Shown one piece after another: positions 7,604 to 9,529 of a stretch of 9,529 nucleotides of DNA. Source of the stretch: Planctomycetales bacterium (lineage in GTDB: Bacteria > Planctomycetota > Phycisphaerae > SM23-33); NCBI GenBank assembly GCA_030673005.1, contig DAOVFI010000065.1, forward strand, positions 1 to 9,529. Reading direction: 5' to 3'. Below the pieces are notes generated by a model that was not told the origin of the DNA, ran no database searches, and saw only the letters and a program-made list of their open reading frames with translations. Numbering within the stretch: the stretch's first letter is position 1; each line of letters opens with the position of its first letter. A program made the position numbers and the translations under genes.

Positions 7604-9529
7604 AACTTTGCATAAACATCCCGACCATAATCTCACGGACGGGTGTCGTGGCCGCCTGATTACGGTTGCTCTTTTGGCTGGATTTGCTCTGACTGCCACG
7701 GCCGCCACGCCCGGATCGAAACAAAAACCCCCTCCGGAGCCTTTTGTTCAGGGCGAGATGATAAGGCAGTTCTTCGGTTCGGACCGGACGGTCCGACTGC
7801 TGGGCGACCTTGCAATCAATAATCGCGACCCGCTCGTGCGGGAAAGGGCGACCTTCGACCTGGGACAGACCCGCAATCCCGCCGCCCTTGCGCTGCTGAA
7901 GCAGGCTTTGTCGGACAAGGACTCGCGTGTTCGTTCAGCCGCCGCCCTTGCACTGAGCAATTTCGGTAGTGACACAGGTTTGGAACCTGTGCCGCTGGTC
8001 GCCGCCCTGCTCGCACAGGCCCTGCAAAAGACCGACGGCGACCCCGCCGGCGCCATAAGGGCGGCAAGACGACTCAAGTGGCCTTCGCTGGCGGGACCAC
8101 TGGCGAAACTCATCGATCACCCCGCCGGCGCTGTCCGCGCCGACGCCGTCAACGCCCTGACCGAACTGGGCAAAGGCGCAGATCCGGCTGCGCTGCGGAA
8201 ACTACTGACCGACGCCGACGCCGGCGTCCGTCTGGCAGCGGCAGGGAACGCCGCCCTGGCCGGGCATGAGAAGGAACTGGTTGCCGCGCTGGCGAAACAC
8301 GCCCGCCGGGACGCCCCCGCCATTCGAGGCCGGTGCCTTGCCGCACTGGGACGCCTGGCCGGGCGGGAACACCTTACCTTGCTGACAACCGGCGGGGCGG
8401 ACCGGCATCCGCTTGCCCGGCTGGGCGCCGCCGAAGGACTCGCAGCGGCAGGCCAAGGCGGGAAGATCGCCCCATTCCTGAACGATAAATCAACCCCGGT
8501 GCGTCTGGCGGCCGTCCGTGCCGCCGGCAGACTCAGGCTGACCGGGTGTATCGACCGCCTCTTCGAGATCATGCTCCAGACACGCCCGCCCCAGACCCAT
8601 CTGGCCGCACGCGATGCGCTCATTCAAATAGAGGCGCCGAAATCCATTTCCGCAAAGGCAGGCCGACTGCTGGAAAATATCCCGCCGGAATATTTCGAAC
8701 TGCTCAGCCAGGAATATTTCATAAAGTGCCTCGAGAAAAAATTAAAAGAGCTCAGCCGGCAAAAGATTGAAATTACACCCGACAAGCGTAAGGAAGTCGT
8801 CGCGAAACTCCGCAAGGAAATCGGTCGTCGGACAAAAAAGGTTCGCCGGAACCTCAAAGCGCTGAGTTATCTGCTGGGGTCGGCTAAAAGCGCACAAGCA
8901 TACGAAACGCACCTGGGGCTTCTCGTCCGGGTCGGTATCGACGACCCGCTGCTGGAGCAACTGGCGAAATCGCTGGGGCGGATCGGAGACCGGCGAGCCG
9001 TAGAACCGCTGAAGAAAAAACTGATTGCCAGTGCGGGCTTCTTCGAAAGTGAGCTGCGGAAGATGTGGCGTAACCCGGAATACAGGGCTATTCTGCCGGA
9101 AGACAACTCGGCCGGGCTGATGATCGCATTGGTTTCGATGAAGGTTACCGAAGCACTGCCGGCGATGATCCGGTTCAGTTCTATGGGCTTCGGGCAGTTC
9201 CGCGCCGAACGTTCCGCCTGGGTTGCCGACATGCTGATGCCGGCCCTGACGGACGAGCGCACACGCCCCGCCGTTATCGAGGAACTTCGCCGACAGTTGA
9301 ACTGGAATTACGCCGTTCGCGGATGCCGGCCCGACTCGGACGAGCTCCGCAAGGCCGAGTCGCGCAGGTTCAGCGCGCTGCGATGCCGATTCGAATCGGC
9401 CAAATCGCTCGGGCGCCTCAAGGCCGACAAGGCGGTCGAAGACCTTCGCTGGACACTCACCGCCGACCGCAAGGATCAGCGCCTCATGCTGGCCGCCGCC
9501 TGGGCCATCCGGCAGATCACAGGCAAAAC
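7587..9529 (+). CDS. Exported HEAT-repeat protein (3' end beyond right edge)
   Basis: 647 codons from TTG 7587 to the window edge, overlapping the permease gene by 17 nt. Residues about 22-40 (GRLITVALLAGFALTATAA) form a signal peptide, so the protein is probably periplasmic or surface-exposed. Residues about 65-350 are HEAT/PBS-lyase-type repeats of about 30 residues, each with the pattern D..VR..AA..L: DPLVRERATFDLG (81-93), DSRVRSAAALALSNFG (112-127), AGAVRADAVNALTELG (180-195), DAGVRLAAAGNAALAG (211-226), STPVRLAAVRAAGRL (302-316). Residues about 375-425 are a Lys/Arg-rich helical insert. Helical repeats resume at about 440-480 (DPLLEQLAKSLGRIGDRRAVEPL) and near the edge. No catalytic motif is seen. 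HEAT arrays bind proteins or peptides, so a scaffold or receptor for the transporter or its substrate is a reasonable inference. It is translationally coupled to the permease. Confidence 0.88.
   Translation, partial: MEKRTRTLHKHPDHNLTDGCRGRLITVALLAGFALTATAATPGSKQKPPPEPFVQGEMIRQFFGSDRTVRLLGDLAINNRDPLVRERATFDLGQTRNPAALALLKQALSDKDSRVRSAAALALSNFGSDTGLEPVPLVAALLAQALQKTDGDPAGAIRAARRLKWPSLAGPLAKLIDHPAGAVRADAVNALTELGKGADPAALRKLLTDADAGVRLAAAGNAALAGHEKELVAALAKHARRDAPAIRGRCLAALGRLAGREHLTLLTTGGADRHPLARLGAAEGLAAAGQGGKIAPFLNDKSTPVRLAAVRAAGRLRLTGCIDRLFEIMLQTRPPQTHLAARDALIQIEAPKSISAKAGRLLENIPPEYFELLSQEYFIKCLEKKLKELSRQKIEITPDKRKEVVAKLRKEIGRRTKKVRRNLKALSYLLGSAKSAQAYETHLGLLVRVGIDDPLLEQLAKSLGRIGDRRAVEPLKKKLIASAGFFESELRKMWRNPEYRAILPEDNSAGLMIALVSMKVTEALPAMIRFSSMGFGQFRAERSAWVADMLMPALTDERTRPAVIEELRRQLNWNYAVRGCRPDSDELRKAESRRFSALRCRFESAKSLGRLKADKAVEDLRWTLTADRKDQRLMLAAAWAIRQITGK
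7973..7991. repeat. Short palindrome inside the HEAT-repeat gene
   Basis: CACAGGTT, loop TGG, AACCTGTG: a perfect 8-bp stem in frame, encoding TGLEPV (residues 130-135) in a loop between two HEAT helices. Closely similar CACAGGTT...AACCTGTG palindromes are, from memory, frequent dispersed repeats in some planctomycete-type genomes, so this may be a repeat tolerated within coding sequence. It could equally be chance codon use. Confidence 0.45.

Overview
The window looks like chromosomal DNA from a GC-rich, Gram-negative-type bacterium. My best guess is a Planctomycetota/Phycisphaerae-like lineage. The grounds are the operon style (auxiliary membrane protein, ABC ATPase, fused permease, exported HEAT protein), weak or alternative start codons (GTG, TTG), and palindromic repeats between and inside genes. 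This assignment is inference; there is no rRNA or other marker gene here.

Left part (1-1509, minus strand): the 5' 503 codons of a membrane sensor gene that runs off the left edge. It encodes a signal peptide, a PhnD-like periplasmic substrate-binding domain, three membrane segments and the start of a PAS domain. The output domain lies outside the window. It is transcribed away from the rest of the window.

Middle (1510-2362): about 850 bp of divergent intergenic DNA with no convincing gene. It should hold the promoters for both directions. It contains a striking hairpin built of heptamers (four TCAGC units facing four GCTGA units, 1921-2005) and a second small hairpin (2119-2134) related to a repeat found later in the operon.

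Right part (2363-9529, plus strand): a tight four-gene operon. (1) An exported/membrane protein of 805 aa with a beta-rich N-terminus, a glutamine-amidotransferase-like (Rossmann) segment, two central membrane helices and a long beta-rich C-terminal part. (2) An ABC-2 type ATPase whose GTG start overlaps the previous stop. (3) A 560-aa ABC-2 permease that is an internal tandem duplication, so one chain carries both transmembrane halves. (4) A secreted HEAT-repeat protein that starts on TTG inside the permease gene and runs off the right edge. Together they look like a dedicated transporter with a membrane-anchored accessory protein and a periplasmic scaffold. The substrate cannot be told from sequence. 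A nested palindromic element sits across the ATPase-permease junction and encodes the last 20 residues of the ATPase.
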